Shown piece after piece: positions 36,081 through 45,489 of a DNA stretch of 64,000 bases. Position 1 is the first letter of the stretch. The number at the start of each line of letters is the position of its first letter. The translations under genes and the position numbers were made by a program. Origin of the DNA: MED-G78 sp964275345 (lineage in GTDB: Bacteria > Pseudomonadota > Gammaproteobacteria > Magnimaribacterales > D2472); NCBI GenBank assembly GCA_964275345.1, contig CAXYBK010000003.1:776976-840975 (forward strand). The letters run 5' to 3'. The notes beneath the pieces were generated by a model. The model was given only the letters and a program-made list of their open reading frames with translations. It had not been told where the DNA came from and ran no database searches.

Positions 36081-37331
36081 ATGAATTTATTTAATTTTTT
36101 TCAAATTCTAATAGGCTTTGTTGGCTTAATAGCTCTAGCAATTCCATTTTCAGACAATATAAAAAAAATTAACTATAAATATATTTTTTATGGAATATTA
36201 GCTCAAATATTTCTAGCCTTAATTCTGCTAAAAATTCCTCTAGTTATAGATGCATTTGAAATATTAGGTAATGGTGTATTTATATTGCAGCAAGCCACGC
36301 AAGAGGGCGCTAATTTTGTTTTTGGATTCGCTCCCTCAGAAACTGCACCTCCTTATAGATCTCTATTGGAGACTTTTGCATTTGGTGTACTGCCATATAT
36401 TATTGTCATGTCATGTATTTCAGCTATTTTATGGCACTGGGGTATCCTTCCTTTTATAGTAAATATGCTCTCAAAGGCATGTCAGAAATTATTTAATATT
36501 GGGGGTCCTGTTGGATTAGGTGCTGCTGCAAATGTTTTCATCGGACAAGTTGAGGCACCTCTTTTAATAAGACCTTATCTAAAAAGTTTAACTAATAAAG
36601 AATTACTAATCTTGATGACTGCCGGCATGGCTACAGTAGCCGGCTCAGTCATGGTAGCCTTAATAAGTATTCTTGAAATCTCATTTGCTAATGTGAACTT
36701 AATACAGCACTTTATTACTGCATCAGTTCTTTCTGTTCCAGCAGCAATCATGTATTCAAATATTATGATTCCTTCAAGTTCAATAACAGATTTTGATGAA
36801 ACCAAAACTCCAAAGATATACAAAAGCACCATGGACGCCATCACTAGAGGAACTTCTGATGGGACTAGCATAGCCGTAAGTGTTGGAACTATATTAATAG
36901 CTGTCCTAGCATTGGTTTATATAGTTAATTCCTTTTTAGGGCTTGTTGGAATGCAATTTGGTTTTGATCTCTCTATTGAAATTATACTGGGATACATTTT
37001 TGCTCCTATTGCTTGGTTAATGGGTATACCTTGGAGCGAAGCAATTGTTGCTGGAGAACTTCTAGGAGTAAAAACAGCTCTTAATGAATTTATAGCTTAT
37101 CCAGCTTTAGCTAATCTTGAGGCTGGAGTTTTATCTGATAAATCTAAACTCATTACTTTTTATGGCCTTTGTGGATTTGCAAATTTATCTTCTGTTGGAA
37201 TACTAATTTCTGGATTAGGTGCTATGGCTCCTGAAAGAAAACAAGATTTTATAGATGTGTCTTTTAAAGCATTAATCGCAGCTACGCTGGCTTCTTGTAT
37301 GACAGGGTTAGTTGTGGGATTACTTGTATAA
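36081..37331 (+). CDS. nupC: NupC/CNT-family nucleoside transporter
   Basis: This is a concentrative nucleoside/cation symporter of 416 residues with about 9-10 membrane segments. Family markers are NGVFILQQATQEGANFVFGF, the LRPYLKSLT-like IRPYLKSLTNKELL following GQVEAPLL, GMATVAGSVMVAL, and the C-terminal YGLCGFANLSSVGILISGLGAMAP. It starts 3 bases after the oxygenase gene in the same direction. Confidence 0.95.
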   Translation: MNLFNFFQILIGFVGLIALAIPFSDNIKKINYKYIFYGILAQIFLALILLKIPLVIDAFEILGNGVFILQQATQEGANFVFGFAPSETAPPYRSLLETFAFGVLPYIIVMSCISAILWHWGILPFIVNMLSKACQKLFNIGGPVGLGAAANVFIGQVEAPLLIRPYLKSLTNKELLILMTAGMATVAGSVMVALISILEISFANVNLIQHFITASVLSVPAAIMYSNIMIPSSSITDFDETKTPKIYKSTMDAITRGTSDGTSIAVSVGTILIAVLALVYIVNSFLGLVGMQFGFDLSIEIILGYIFAPIAWLMGIPWSEAIVAGELLGVKTALNEFIAYPALANLEAGVLSDKSKLITFYGLCGFANLSSVGILISGLGAMAPERKQDFIDVSFKALIAATLASCMTGLVVGLLV

Positions 37332-37333
37332 AA

Positions 37334-37477
37334 TTATCTTGATCTGAAAAATCGAGCTACCGTTTTTTTTACATCTTCAACAAAATGAGAGCCTTTTGGC
37401 CTAGCTTCAATATAGATATAAAAAATCATCAGAGCTGCTGATAATAAAAAAACAATTAGTGCGTCGTATTCTGCCAT
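37334..37477 (-). CDS. Candidate 47-residue single-span membrane protein
   Basis: The ORF encodes MAEYDALIVFLLSAALMIFY followed by a basic tail rich in Lys and Arg (RPKGSHFVEDVKKTVARFFR). It has one membrane span at about residues 7-24. It occupies an otherwise empty gap between nupC and the KASIII-like gene and has no strong ribosome-binding site. The family is unknown; support is compositional only. Confidence 0.45.
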   Translation of the reverse strand: MAEYDALIVFLLSAALMIFYIYIEARPKGSHFVEDVKKTVARFFRSR

Positions 37478-37526
37478 GAGCTTATTATAAATATATTCTA
37501 TTATTTGTGTTTAAAAGAATGATATT

Positions 37527-38642
37527 TTATTCTTTTTCTATCAAGAGCGAGCATATTGAATAACCAGCTCCAAAGGAACAAATAATCCCCTTGTTGCCTG
37601 CCTGAAGGTTATTATTTAAGTGGTATGAAAGTAAAGAACCTGCTGAAGCAATATTGCCAAATTCACCTAGAATCATTGGAGCAATATTTGGGTCATAATC
37701 ACTAGTTCCAAGTATTTTAGTTACTATAAACCGACACATATTTGAATTAGCTTGATGCAGCCAGAATTGAGTAATATCTGATGCCTTTAAATCAAGTGCA
37801 TCTAATTGATCTGTAATTAAGGTTGCGACCATTGGACAGACCTCTTTAAAAACACTTTTACCATTTTGTTTAAAGAATAAATCTTTTTCTTCTCTTGGAT
37901 TTTCCTCAACTCTATTAAGGTAACCAAAATCACTTCTAATATTATTTGAAAATTGTGTAACTAGTTTTCTATCTATAATTTTTGCTCTATTTTTAGATAT
38001 TGAATTTTTTTGAACAACTGTTGCAACACAGGCATCTCCAAAAATAAAATGGCTATCCCTAAGCGTGAAATCATTATGAGGTGAAGTTAACTCAGGATTA
38101 ATAACTAAAACAGCATTGGCTAAACCTGAAGCTATATCACTATAAGCATTACTAATTGCAAATGTTGTAGATGAGCATCCAATCAGCATGTCATAACCAT
38201 AACCCTCTATACCGAGCTCATCCATTACTTCGCATGCAACTGCAGGGTAGTTTCTTGCTGAATGCGACGTTCCAAGTATTACAGCATCTATATCTTTAGG
38301 TTCAAGACCTGCTTGATCAAGGGCTTCTTTTGCAGCATGCACACTCATTTCTGCAAGAATTGAGACATTATCTGAACTCTCTTGCCTTAATATAGGCTTC
38401 ATAACATCTATATCTAAGCAATTTTTTTTATCAATTAAATATCTTGTCTTAATGCCTGAAGCTTTTTCAATGAACTCGACAGAAGAGGGCCCTAAAGGCT
38501 CAAGGGTGCCAGCTTCAATAGCTTCATTATTGTCTTTATTAAAACGCTCTACATAACTATTGTATGAAGCCACTATCTCATCATTAGTAACAACTTCATC
38601 TGCTTTCCAATAGCCAGTTCCTGATATATAAATATTTTCCAT
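37527..38642 (-). CDS. Beta-ketoacyl-ACP synthase III-like enzyme (FabH family)
   Basis: This 371-residue thiolase-fold enzyme condenses an acyl-CoA starter with malonyl-ACP in family members. The catalytic Cys156 lies in LIGCSSTTFAI, the His in WLHQANSNM (about residue 292) and the Asn in GEFGNIASAGSLL. The Cys environment and the extended N-terminus differ from canonical FabH (which reads ACAGF), so it resembles the FabH-like enzymes of Pseudomonas that accept longer acyl-CoA. It is isolated from other fatty acid genes. It diverges from an alpha/beta hydrolase gene. Chain-length preference is not visible. Confidence 0.87.
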   Translation of the reverse strand: MENIYISGTGYWKADEVVTNDEIVASYNSYVERFNKDNNEAIEAGTLEPLGPSSVEFIEKASGIKTRYLIDKKNCLDIDVMKPILRQESSDNVSILAEMSVHAAKEALDQAGLEPKDIDAVILGTSHSARNYPAVACEVMDELGIEGYGYDMLIGCSSTTFAISNAYSDIASGLANAVLVINPELTSPHNDFTLRDSHFIFGDACVATVVQKNSISKNRAKIIDRKLVTQFSNNIRSDFGYLNRVEENPREEKDLFFKQNGKSVFKEVCPMVATLITDQLDALDLKASDITQFWLHQANSNMCRFIVTKILGTSDYDPNIAPMILGEFGNIASAGSLLSYHLNNNLQAGNKGIICSFGAGYSICSLLIEKE

Positions 38643-38679
38643 AAGATTAATAAATTAAGTCATAATATTTTAAACCTTT

Positions 38680-39591
38680 ATGAAATTTATTACAGCCCAA
38701 ACATTAACTAGCGATTCTATTAAGATATTTATATCAGAATCTACATCACCAAATACTCCTAAAGGAGTAATTCACATCTATCACGGGTTAGCTGAACACT
38801 TTGGAAGATATAAAGAGACTACAAATTATTTTAATTCAATTGGATATCATATTGTTGGGATAGATCACAGAGGTCATGGTCATTGGATTGAGGCAGGAGC
38901 TACTCCCGGATTTTTTGCAAAAGAAAATGGATGGGATCTCGTTGTTGATGATATGGAGACCTCTTTTAAAAAAATACAAAGCACCTATCCAGATTTATCA
39001 CATATCATATTAGCTCATAGCATGGGAACTTGGCTTACCCTTTCTCTTTTACAAAGGAATATTTATCCATCCAAAGTAATATTGTCAGCATCATCTAAAT
39101 TATCAGTAGCACAACTCTCTATTCAAAAATTTATAATAAAAGTTATCAAATTATTTAAAGGCTCAAAAAGCCAAAGCCATTTCTCTAATCTATTAACAAC
39201 AAAACAATTTAATTCTCAGTTTAAACCTAATCGAACCACTCATGACTGGTTATCTAGCAATCATGAAAGCGTAGATGCTTATATTAAAGACCCTTTATGT
39301 GGATTTGTTCCAACAAATCAAATGTATGAAGATTTAGCCGGTGGGGTCATTAAAGCTTTCTCGCAGAAGCAAATGCAAGCAATGGATAGCAATTTACCGA
39401 TTTTATTAATAGCAGGAACTAAAGATCCTGTCGGAGAGAACGGAAAGGGTGTAGAGGCTCTTCATACTTTTTTAACTAAATATAATCAATCTGTACAACT
39501 TGTCTTGTTACCAGAGCTGCGTCATGAAATTTTAAACGAAATAAAAAAAGATCAAGCCCTAAGCAGTATTTTAAAATTCTTAACCACATGA
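38680..39591 (+). CDS. Alpha/beta hydrolase, monoacylglycerol-lipase-like
   Basis: This 303-residue protein belongs to the Hydrolase_4 (monoacylglycerol lipase/lysophospholipase) group. The oxyanion segment IYHGLAEHFGRY, the IDHRGHG motif, and the nucleophile elbow AHSMGTW (Ser near residue 112) are present. The acid Asp lies in AGTKDPVG and the His in LRHEILNE. There is no signal peptide. It overlaps the next esterase gene by 4 bases (ATGA), so the two are coupled. Confidence 0.87.
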   Translation: MKFITAQTLTSDSIKIFISESTSPNTPKGVIHIYHGLAEHFGRYKETTNYFNSIGYHIVGIDHRGHGHWIEAGATPGFFAKENGWDLVVDDMETSFKKIQSTYPDLSHIILAHSMGTWLTLSLLQRNIYPSKVILSASSKLSVAQLSIQKFIIKVIKLFKGSKSQSHFSNLLTTKQFNSQFKPNRTTHDWLSSNHESVDAYIKDPLCGFVPTNQMYEDLAGGVIKAFSQKQMQAMDSNLPILLIAGTKDPVGENGKGVEALHTFLTKYNQSVQLVLLPELRHEILNEIKKDQALSSILKFLTT

Positions 39592-40617
39592 AATTTTTTA
39601 TTTATTTATTTTTAATTTTTGTTCCTCTATTAAATAGCATGGATAAAATTACTCTCATCCATGAAGGTGAGGAACGCTCATATTTAATTTTTATGCCTTC
39701 AGTCAAAAAGGATTCTTATGAACTAGTTATAGGATTGCATGGATTTACAGGATCTGCGTCAGGATTTGAAAAAGAAACAACTGGTGGTTTTAATTTATAT
39801 GCTGAAGAGCAAGGTTTAATTGTGGTGTATCCTCAGGGCAAGTATTTCTATCCAAGCTATGAAATAACTAATGAGAATGGCAACAAGATTACGCAAACAT
39901 CATATTCAAGCTCATGGAATCATTTAGGGCCATTAATTGCTGGCAATAAAGATATAAAAATGTGTGAAGACAATTCTCAAAGTGCGCCTCCATTTCCAAG
40001 TTGTAAAAACCAAGATGCTTGTTATTGGACAAGTTGTGTAAATGATTCAGATTTTATAAAGTTTATAGCTCTAAAAATTTATGAGGAATTTTCAATTGAT
40101 AAAAGTTATGTGATGGGTCTTAGTAACGGCGGGATGATGGCACAGTTAATTGGTTGCGAGTATCCTGATATCTTTGACGGAGTAATTAATGTTGTTGGTA
40201 TGCAACCACATAAATTAAGTTGTGTGCCTGAATTGCCTATAAATTTAGTTATTTATGGGGGATTGCTTGATAAATCAGTGCCGCCAATATCAATTAAGTC
40301 CTCAGGTGGCTACTATTACGAACCTATTAACAATACAGCATCCGCTTGGTCTTCAAAATTTAATTGTAAAGATGTTCAAAGTTCTGAAATAACTTCACCC
40401 TTTAGAGTCCTCAGAGACGCTTTATTATAATTGCGATGATGATATAACCATAACAGCGATTATCAATTCAGAAGCAGCTCATGCATGGCCAGGGATTACT
40501 TCAAATGAAGGTTATTGCAGAGCAAATATTCAATCAGAAATCATTTTTAACGAATGTAGGCAAATTAATAAGGTTTCAGGCTCAAAATATCTTCTTGACC
40601 GAATTTTTAATAAATAG
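39588..40617 (+). pseudogene. PHB-depolymerase/feruloyl-esterase-like secreted esterase, one frame break
   Basis: This resembles the LpqC/PhaZ-like alpha/beta-hydrolase esterases. It has a signal peptide, LHGFTGSASGFE (oxyanion), GLSNGGMMAQL (nucleophile Ser) and YGGLLDKSVPP (acid region). Reading stops at 40430 in the first frame. One extra base at about 40398-40403 separates it from SETLYYNCDDDITITA..., which includes AAHAWPG, the expected catalytic-His segment, and ends at TAG 40615-40617. Four Cys in the middle suggest disulfides. With the frame joined it is about 342 residues. Confidence 0.82.
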
Positions 40618-40683
40618 CTACTCTTTTAAAAAAACTCCTAAATCCTCTTAAATTAGCATTTCCTATGCTAGTATTAGCTATAA

Positions 40684-40698
40684 GTTTACATAGTAAAC
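40684..40698. promoter_or_regulatory. Perfect palindrome upstream of a TonB receptor gene
   Basis: GTTTAC-ATA-GTAAAC is a 6+3+6 perfect inverted repeat, 41 bases upstream of the receptor start. Size and symmetry fit a dimeric repressor or activator site. No regulator gene is adjacent, so the factor is unknown. Confidence 0.45.
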
Positions 40699-40738
40699 AT
40701 ATAAATATAATAGAATTTAGCCTTGCTAGGGGGATAGC

Positions 40739-43133
40739 ATGAACAATATTTTACTTAAACCTCTTTTTGAAAAGAAAGCAGATCCATTAACCTTATTACT
40801 AAGGGACATCTTTAAAGACAATAAATATGCAATGTCATATTTAGGTGCTTTATCCATTGGCCTTGGTTTTTCTCAAATTAATACTCTAAATGCTGAAGAA
40901 GCTGATTCGAGTGTAGAAGAAATAATAGTTACAGCTTCAAAAAGAGCAACTAATATTCAAGATTTACCTATGGCAGTTCAAGCTATTGGTGCAGAAGAAT
41001 TAGAAGCAAAAAATATTACTGATTTTGCTGATATTGCTGCTTTATCCCCATCAATAACAATGGATTCAAGTGGAACAGGTAATTCATATTTTTATATTAG
41101 AGGTGTCTCTGATGGTGGTTTTGGTAATAGAGCAGGAGCTCAGGCTTCAACTGCTTATTATATTGATGAGCAACCAGTATCAACTATCGGTGGAAACCCT
41201 GATCCGCATATTTATGATATAAATAGAGTTGAGATATTAAAAGGACCTCAGGGAACCTTGTACGGATCTTCATCTCAATCTGGAACAGTTAAGATTATTA
41301 CAAATAAACCAGATCCATCTGGCTTTGAAGCAGGCTTTGATATTGAACGTGGCGATATTCATGATGGTACTACTGATGAATCTCTAGAGACTTTTGTTAA
41401 TATACCGCTTGGAACAAGTACAGCAATTAGAATTAGTGCCTACGACATTAGTAATGGTGGTTGGATAGACAATGTTCCTTCAACTGTTAGCTTTTACTAT
41501 ACAGGTGCTACGATTGACAACAGTAGCTATGTTGAAGACGACTATAACTGGATAGATAAATCTGGTCACAGAATTCGTTTAGGACATGACATGGAAAGTG
41601 GGACGACTATAGATCTATCTTTTTTAAGCCATGAGTCTTTTTCAAATGGATCATGGGAAACTGATGTTGCAGAGGGTGCAAGAAAAAATTCAAGGTTTGC
41701 TGATGAAACTTTTGATGATGAATTTACGCAAACATCTTTAACTATTGCTGGAAATTTATCAGATGATATTGAGTTTACATTCAATACATCAATATTTGAT
41801 CGTGAAATAGATTATACGTATGACTACACCAATTATGTATATACAAACTACTACGATTCTTATACTGCTTATGCATACGACTATGACTACTATGCATCTA
41901 CTGATGCAAGAATGTTCTATGTTGAAAATGATCAATACGATAGACAAAGTACTGAATTTAGAATGCAATCCTCTAATGATTCAGGATTTAGATGGATTTT
42001 AGGAGTCTTTATTGAAGATCAAGAATTAGCATATTCAACTACATATAATATGCCTGCTATTTCGAATACCTTTAGCATCTGTTGAAGGCAGATGGTGGAA
42101 ACAAGACAATGTAAGAGAAGATAGCCAGAAAGCTATTTTTGGTGAAGCAACATGGCCAATTAGCGATAAGACCGACCTAACAGTAGGTCTACGTGCTTAT
42201 GAAAATCAAGCTGACTTTGATGCTAAAGATGGATACATGGGATACTACGAAGATCATCCTATATTATCATGGGCAGCTGGAAGAACAGAGAAGTATTCAA
42301 AAGATGTTTCTGACATAGCGCCTAAAATTAATTTAGCTCATAAGTTAAATGATGATGTTCTTTTATATGCTACTTATTCAGAAGGATTTAGACCAAGTGG
42401 TACCAATAGATTAAATAGACAAGCTAGAGAATCAGGTATTGTTCCCGCAACATATGATTCTGATACCCTTACCAACTTTGAAGCTGGTTTCAAATCTACC
42501 TTAGCTGATGGCAAAATCGTATTAAATGGTAATTTACATACTATGAACTGGGATGACTTCCAGTCTACTAGTTACATTTATGATTTACTAACAGTAGCTT
42601 TTGTTCAGAACGTTGGACAGGCAACCATAACAGGACTAGAGCTTGAGAGTTACTTTAATATCTCAGATAGCTTTAGCGCCTCATTAATGATTGCTTTAAC
42701 TGATCCAGAGTTTAAAGAAGACATATATGATCTCCAAGGTGAGCTATCAACTCCAAAAGGCAATCAATTAGCTTATGTGCCGACTGAACAATTTGTAATG
42801 TCAATGAATAAAGACTTTGTCATTAGAAATAGAGATGCATATATCAGCTATGATCATTCATATACTGGAGAGAGCTATCAGTCATCTGCAAATACTGATA
42901 CCAATGCATCATATTCATTAGCAAACTTAAGATTTGGAGTTAACCCTTCAAGCAAGGGAAGCTCTGATGCTGACGATATATTTGGATTCCTGCAGAATTC
43001 TTCAGTTGAAGTTTACCTAGAAAATGTTCATGATTCCGATCCAACGCTTGGAATATACGACGATTTTGGTGACGTTAGAAGAACAGGAAGCAAACCTAGA
43101 ACTATAGGTCTTAGACTAAGATATAGATTCTAA
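40739..43133 (+). pseudogene. TonB-dependent receptor, one frame break
   Basis: This is an outer-membrane TonB-dependent transporter of about 797 residues. The TonB box EEIIVTASKRATNIQDLPM is near residue 62. The plug includes FYIRGVSDGGFGN and EILKGPQGTLYGSSSQSGTVKIITNKP, and the barrel ends IGLRLRYRF. The N-terminus is unusual: about 60 residues with a charged stretch before a hydrophobic segment YLGALSIGLGFSQINTLNA. A frame break at TTT 42060-42062 (one T extra) splits the gene; downstream, the other frame reads RIPLASVEGRWWKQDN and so on. A Tyr-rich stretch lies at about residues 357-390. The ligand is unknown. Confidence 0.9.
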
Positions 43134-43136
43134 AAA

Positions 43137-44015
43137 CTACTTAGATAATAACTTACCAAGCTCACTTGAGAGCTTGGTAGGGTCTTCATAGAATGTAAAG
43201 TGACTTAAATCCTCTAAGATTAATATTTCAGATTTTTCCAATCCCTCACAAAATTTTTGTACATACTTTAATGGTATAAGCTTATCCTTTTCACCTAAAA
43301 CAAAGTTTATTTGTTTTTGATAGCCATTAATTTCCTCATCACTTATTGCAAAATTTTTGCAAGCAGTTAGGTCATTATTAAGAATATCTTTAGTAATCTG
43401 ATTAAAAAGTTTTTTCAAGGCATACAAATCAACTTCATCATCTAGCTTATCAACAATTTTTTTACTTCCGTATGGCGTATTTATAAGATCAGATTTTTTT
43501 TGATAAAAACCTGAACCCATGGTTCCAAACATTGGCCCAGAAGCTTTAGCTTTAGGCGGCTTATTAACGCCATAAGTTGTAAGCATATCCATTGCTGAAT
43601 CTAAATTTTTTCTAGAATCATCTAGCAAAGCTCCTCCTACAAACATAGGGCATGAAGCATTTAAAATATTGACTGACTTAAATTGTAGTTTTTCATTAAA
43701 GGCTAGCCTTAAAGCTATTAATCCACCCATGCTGTGTCCACATAAATGAAAATTTGAAAGATCCATATCACCCAAGACATTCTCAATACCCTCTGCGTAC
43801 TCCTCTATTGTTGTAAGCTTTGGTCCTGTTGAGTAACCATGATGAGGTAGGTCAATTGCAAGAGTTTGATTAAATTTCTTATCATCTAATTTAATATCTT
43901 TTACAATCCTGTGATCCATTCCAGCACCAGGAACCATGAGCACAGAATCTTTGGATTCATCAATTGATGCAAAATTATGTAAATAGTAATTAGAATTATT
44001 AGATTTTTTGTACAT
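43137..44015 (-). CDS. Alpha/beta-fold hydrolase
   Basis: This 292-residue cytoplasmic protein has an alpha/beta-hydrolase core. VPGAGMDHR holds the oxyanion region, DLPHHGYS follows strand beta4, and CGHSMGGLIALR is the nucleophile elbow with Ser near residue 97. GEKDKLIP carries the acid and DLSHFTFYEDP the catalytic His. It overlaps the upstream BCCT transporter gene by 17 bases, so it may act on an imported compound, but that is inference. No specific substrate is evident. Confidence 0.85.
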   Translation of the reverse strand: MYKKSNNSNYYLHNFASIDESKDSVLMVPGAGMDHRIVKDIKLDDKKFNQTLAIDLPHHGYSTGPKLTTIEEYAEGIENVLGDMDLSNFHLCGHSMGGLIALRLAFNEKLQFKSVNILNASCPMFVGGALLDDSRKNLDSAMDMLTTYGVNKPPKAKASGPMFGTMGSGFYQKKSDLINTPYGSKKIVDKLDDEVDLYALKKLFNQITKDILNNDLTACKNFAISDEEINGYQKQINFVLGEKDKLIPLKYVQKFCEGLEKSEILILEDLSHFTFYEDPTKLSSELGKLLSK

Positions 44016-45411
44016 TTTTAAAGATATAGATAATTAATAAAATATTAATAAACAACAATGGTATTGCTGTTATTACAAGCATCCATTTTACAGTATTTAC
44101 TCCTCCAAGAAACATTAGAATTGCTGGCTGAATAACTAATAAAACTGAAAAAACTATTCTTAGAATTTTTGAAGGCTGCATATCAGACCTTCTCATAGCT
44201 GTTTTAGATAGAATATATGCACATGAATCATATGTTGTGCATAAGAATATTACTGAAATAGCTCCATAAATAAATAACATTAAATAACTCAACGGCAATG
44301 TTGAAATTACATCAACAATAACTCTAGTCGGTTTTTCAGATGCATACAAAGCAGGTATATCTAATGATCCTGATTCAAACAAATGAAGAGAATAATTACC
44401 TAGTATTAAAAAGTGCAAAACGCTTCCAAAACCACCAATAAATATTGTTCCTAATATAAGTTGCCTTATTGTTTTTCCATTAGAAATATTCACAAAAAAT
44501 ACTCCTAAGTAAGGAGCAAGAGCTAACCACCATGCCCAATAAAATACTGTCCAATCCTGAACAAATTGACTGCCCACATAGGTGCTCATTGCAATAAACT
44601 TTTGAGTATAGGTCACCAATACCTCTAAACTATTTGTCAGAATGTAAGATGTTGGCCCCACAATGAAAACAAATAAGAGTAGAAATCCTAATAGACCAAT
44701 ATTGATATTACTAAGCCTTTTAATACCTTTAGTTATTCCTAAATAAGCACTTGTTGTAATAATACAGAGGCAGATTAAAAGAATAAGCATTTCTAAAACC
44801 AATGATGATGATATACCTAGAAGTGACGCTATGATTTCTGCAATTAGTGGAAATGACAGCCCAAGCCCAACACCAGCTCCAGCAAGTATTCCAAATATAA
44901 AGAACATATCTAAAATGGATTTAAAAATACTACTAAAAGGAAAACTATCTTTAACTAAAATTGATCCAAAAGTCAGAGGAGTAGATGGATTACGAGTTGA
45001 TGCAATAGCAAATGCTACTGCTGGAAGAGCGTATATAGCCCATCCACTGAAACCCCAGTGAAATGATGTATAGGTATTTATAACTTTTATAGCTTCAGTA
45101 GATCCAACCTCAAGCCCAAATGGCGGAGTATTATAATAGGCAGACCACTCTATAGGAGACCAGTAAAGAATAGTTGCTCCCATGCCTGAAGCAAATAACA
45201 TTGATGACCATGATATAAAGGAATACTCTGAAATATTTGCAACCATTATCCTTTTGTTACCGATTTTTGTTAAAGAAAGGATAATTAAGAAAAAGAAAAT
45301 AAATAAAGCCCCATACTGAAATACACCTTCAAATTTGAGTGCTACAATTTTATAAATACTAGAGAGCTGAGCTGCAGTAGCAATTGGATCATTGATTGCA
45401 TACACACACAT
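43999..45411 (-). CDS. BCCT-family betaine/carnitine/choline-type transporter, start uncertain
   Basis: This is a sodium- or proton-coupled BCCT transporter. The family region WTVFYWAWWLALAPYLGVFF holds the conserved Trp-rich TM8, followed by ISNGKTIRQ; GWSFHWGFSGWAIYALPA-like FHWGFSGWAIYAL lies earlier. The ATG at 45411 would delete the first membrane helix. The frame remains open to about 45498 and encodes LVVIPILLSFIMCVYAI there, but it contains no ATG, GTG or TTG. The true start is therefore unresolved (rare start codon or a local sequence error). The downstream hydrolase overlaps by 17 bases. Confidence 0.88.
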   Translation of the reverse strand: MCVYAINDPIATAAQLSSIYKIVALKFEGVFQYGALFIFFFLIILSLTKIGNKRIMVANISEYSFISWSSMLFASGMGATILYWSPIEWSAYYNTPPFGLEVGSTEAIKVINTYTSFHWGFSGWAIYALPAVAFAIASTRNPSTPLTFGSILVKDSFPFSSIFKSILDMFFIFGILAGAGVGLGLSFPLIAEIIASLLGISSSLVLEMLILLICLCIITTSAYLGITKGIKRLSNINIGLLGFLLLFVFIVGPTSYILTNSLEVLVTYTQKFIAMSTYVGSQFVQDWTVFYWAWWLALAPYLGVFFVNISNGKTIRQLILGTIFIGGFGSVLHFLILGNYSLHLFESGSLDIPALYASEKPTRVIVDVISTLPLSYLMLFIYGAISVIFLCTTYDSCAYILSKTAMRRSDMQPSKILRIVFSVLLVIQPAILMFLGGVNTVKWMLVITAIPLLFINILLIIYIFKNVQKI

Positions 45412-45489
45412 AATAAAAGATAGTAAAATGGGTATGACTACTAAAGACTTATTCCAATCTTTTGAAAGTTCTGAAATGTTTTTAAAAAT

